Shown here: positions 62,913 to 64,000 of the stretch, piece by piece | Numbering within the stretch: position 1 is the stretch's first letter | Layout of the letters: every line of letters begins with the position of its first letter | DNA from: an uncultured Lachnospiraceae bacterium | Lineage (GTDB): Bacteria; Bacillota; Clostridia; Lachnospirales; Lachnospiraceae | Assembly: GCA_934317845.1 (NCBI GenBank) | Contig: CAKRES010000005.1 | Coordinates: 1 to 64,000, forward strand | Direction: 5' to 3' | Length of the DNA stretch: 64,000 nucleotides | Translations under genes and position numbers: made by a program | The notes under the pieces: generated by a model | Database searches by the model: none | What the model saw: only the letters and a program-made list of their open reading frames with translations | Told to the model about the DNA's origin: nothing

Positions 62913-62941
62913 ATCATATAACATTTTTTTCCTTATTTCAA
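62913..62941 (-). promoter_or_regulatory. Promoter of the leuB-ilvD-ilvB-serC-serA-asd operon
   Basis: On the minus strand TTGAAA (62936-62941) and TATGAT (62913-62918) with 17 bases between. The leader before leuB is only about 55 bases with a small GATTC/GAATC hairpin, too short for a T-box. Confidence 0.6.
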
Positions 62942-62965
62942 CTTTTTCTGTCCAAAGTACCGCGT

Positions 62966-64000
62966 CTACTGCCCGGCAGGAACTTTCACCTCTACCGTTT
63001 TTGTTGTTTCATAGAAGTATTTTCCACCCTGTGTCATCGGCAGAATCACACAATTGCGAAGATCTACATTTTTACGTTTTACATTGGAACCGGAAAAAGT
63101 AAAGGTCAGTGCTTTGCTTGCACGCTGTGGGGTATTTAAGTTCAATTTGGAATAATAACGTTTCGCAACTACTTTGTTTCCATCTTTTACTACTACCGTA
63201 ATTCCTTTGATGTACTGGATCTTATGCTTTGTTCCATTGATAAAATGTCCTTTCAGTCGGTACCCGCTCTTGGTTTTCTCAATGGAAGAAAAGCCGATCA
63301 CACCAGAATTGTAGCTGTAACCATTTTTTGAGTACGCAGAGAACTTCTGCCTATTTTTCACAACCTTTACCTTACACTTATAAGAGGCTGCTCCCACTTT
63401 AGCCGTTACTGTCGCTTTTCCCTCTTTCTTTCCGGTCACCTTTCCCTTGGAAGATACCGATGCTACCTTTTTGTTTGAACTGCTCCATTTAACCTGTTTG
63501 GCATGCTTTACAGAAAGTGTTTTGGAAAATCCTTTGGTCAGAGTAATACTCTTCTCGCTAATGGACAAATTCTTTACCGTTACCGTAACGGTAAGTGTCT
63601 GTGTCTCCATCTGCGCCTTGATCTTTACTGTTCCGGCTTTTTTTGCCGTTACAACACCATTTTCGACGCTGGCAACGGCATCATTGGATGATGTCCAGAC
63701 TACTGTCCCATCCTCTGCCTGTTTCAGTTTTAAGTCCTGCTGCCCTCCTACTAATACTTTCTGACTTAAAGAATCAAAATAAGCCCCGATATAGCTGAGC
63801 TTCTTTGCACTGTTTTTCACATAATCATAAAGTGTTGAAGACTGCATCAGCGTCACTTCAGAAAGTGTCGTCTTTTGAAATACATTCTTTCCATAAGTGG
63901 TTGTCAACGCAGAAGAAGTCAGTGCCAATTTATCCATATTGGAAAATGCTCCGTCTGCTACCGTTTCCACAGATACCGGAAGAGTGATCTCTTTGACTGC
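62966..64000 (-). CDS. Big2-domain / leucine-rich-repeat surface protein (5' part outside window)
   Basis: The frame is open to the window edge, so at least 344 codons are present and the true start is not visible. The first residues, AVKEITLPVSVETVADGAFSNM, are a BspA-type leucine-rich repeat. Residues about 85-220 from the edge contain two Big2-like beta domains (VVWTSSNDAVASVENGVVTAKKAGTVKIKA and VKWSSSNKKVASVSSKGKVTGKKEGKATVTAK). The C-terminal 120 residues are a separate beta-rich domain (GFSSIEKTKSGYRLKGHFINGTKHK). No LPXTG or membrane anchor at the C-terminus. Probably an exported adhesin-like protein. Confidence 0.8.
   Translation of the reverse strand, partial: AVKEITLPVSVETVADGAFSNMDKLALTSSALTTTYGKNVFQKTTLSEVTLMQSSTLYDYVKNSAKKLSYIGAYFDSLSQKVLVGGQQDLKLKQAEDGTVVWTSSNDAVASVENGVVTAKKAGTVKIKAQMETQTLTVTVTVKNLSISEKSITLTKGFSKTLSVKHAKQVKWSSSNKKVASVSSKGKVTGKKEGKATVTAKVGAASYKCKVKVVKNRQKFSAYSKNGYSYNSGVIGFSSIEKTKSGYRLKGHFINGTKHKIQYIKGITVVVKDGNKVVAKRYYSKLNLNTPQRASKALTFTFSGSNVKRKNVDLRNCVILPMTQGGKYFYETTKTVEVKVPAGQ

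Overview
The window looks like a chromosomal segment of a low-to-mid GC, Gram-positive anaerobe of the Clostridia, most probably Lachnospiraceae. This rests on gene content: DUF6273/BspA-type leucine-rich-repeat surface proteins, a Clostridia-type type IV pilus (T4P) locus with a fused PilM-PilN and no outer-membrane secretin, a sigma-K-like factor, an hrcA-grpE-dnaK-dnaJ operon behind a CIRCE element, and the ireB-ruvX-DUF1292-mltG-trmR-trhP order known from Bacillus subtilis. Genus cannot be fixed from the sequence alone. Nearly all genes lie on the minus strand; only the HPr-like gene, argH and the small gene after it are on plus. I saw no tRNA, rRNA, CRISPR array, prophage or intact insertion sequence.

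Layout. 1-6.2 kb: galU, efp, a large secreted DUF6273/leucine-rich-repeat protein and an unusual HAD phosphatase-shikimate kinase fusion. 6.2-26.9 kb: a complete T4P locus, in transcription order pilB, pilT, pilC, pilA, prepilin peptidase, pilMN, pilO, four minor-pilin-like genes (two very large) and a 1732-residue membrane-anchored surface protein. The last five genes reproduce the layout of the Gram-negative minor-pilin/PilY1 tip operon, and the giant protein carries EF-hand-like calcium loops, so it is the best candidate here for a little-described system: a monoderm pilus-tip adhesin complex. 27-30.4 kb: a hybrid histidine kinase directly behind a sigma-K-like gene that starts with TTG and has no pro-sequence. 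30.5-37.6 kb: housekeeping genes for tRNA modification (trhP, trmR, mtaB), RNA decay (RNase J, YlbF), ruvX, ireB, DUF1292 and an MltG-like protein without a catalytic domain.

37.7-42.1 kb: a Crh-like HPr gene, thiI with its cysteine desulfurase, rsmE and prmA. 42.2-47.2 kb: the heat-shock operon under CIRCE control. 47.2-47.7 kb: a gene-free stretch with two large inverted repeats, one a 152-bp MITE-like element. 47.7-50.9 kb: divergent argD and argH around AT-rich ARG-box-like sites, then a small Rpn-tail-like gene. 50.9-54.8 kb: an ABC transporter operon whose first gene seems to be a 36-residue signal-peptide-like ORF. 54.9-62.9 kb: a six-gene amino-acid operon (leuB-ilvD-ilvB-serC-serA-asd) with its own promoter and terminator. 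63-64 kb: the 3' part of a Big2/leucine-rich-repeat surface protein that runs off the window.

Many start codons were moved from the longest open frame to an internal ATG with a good ribosome binding site; these are noted per gene. All functional calls come from reading motifs and synteny; no database search was run.
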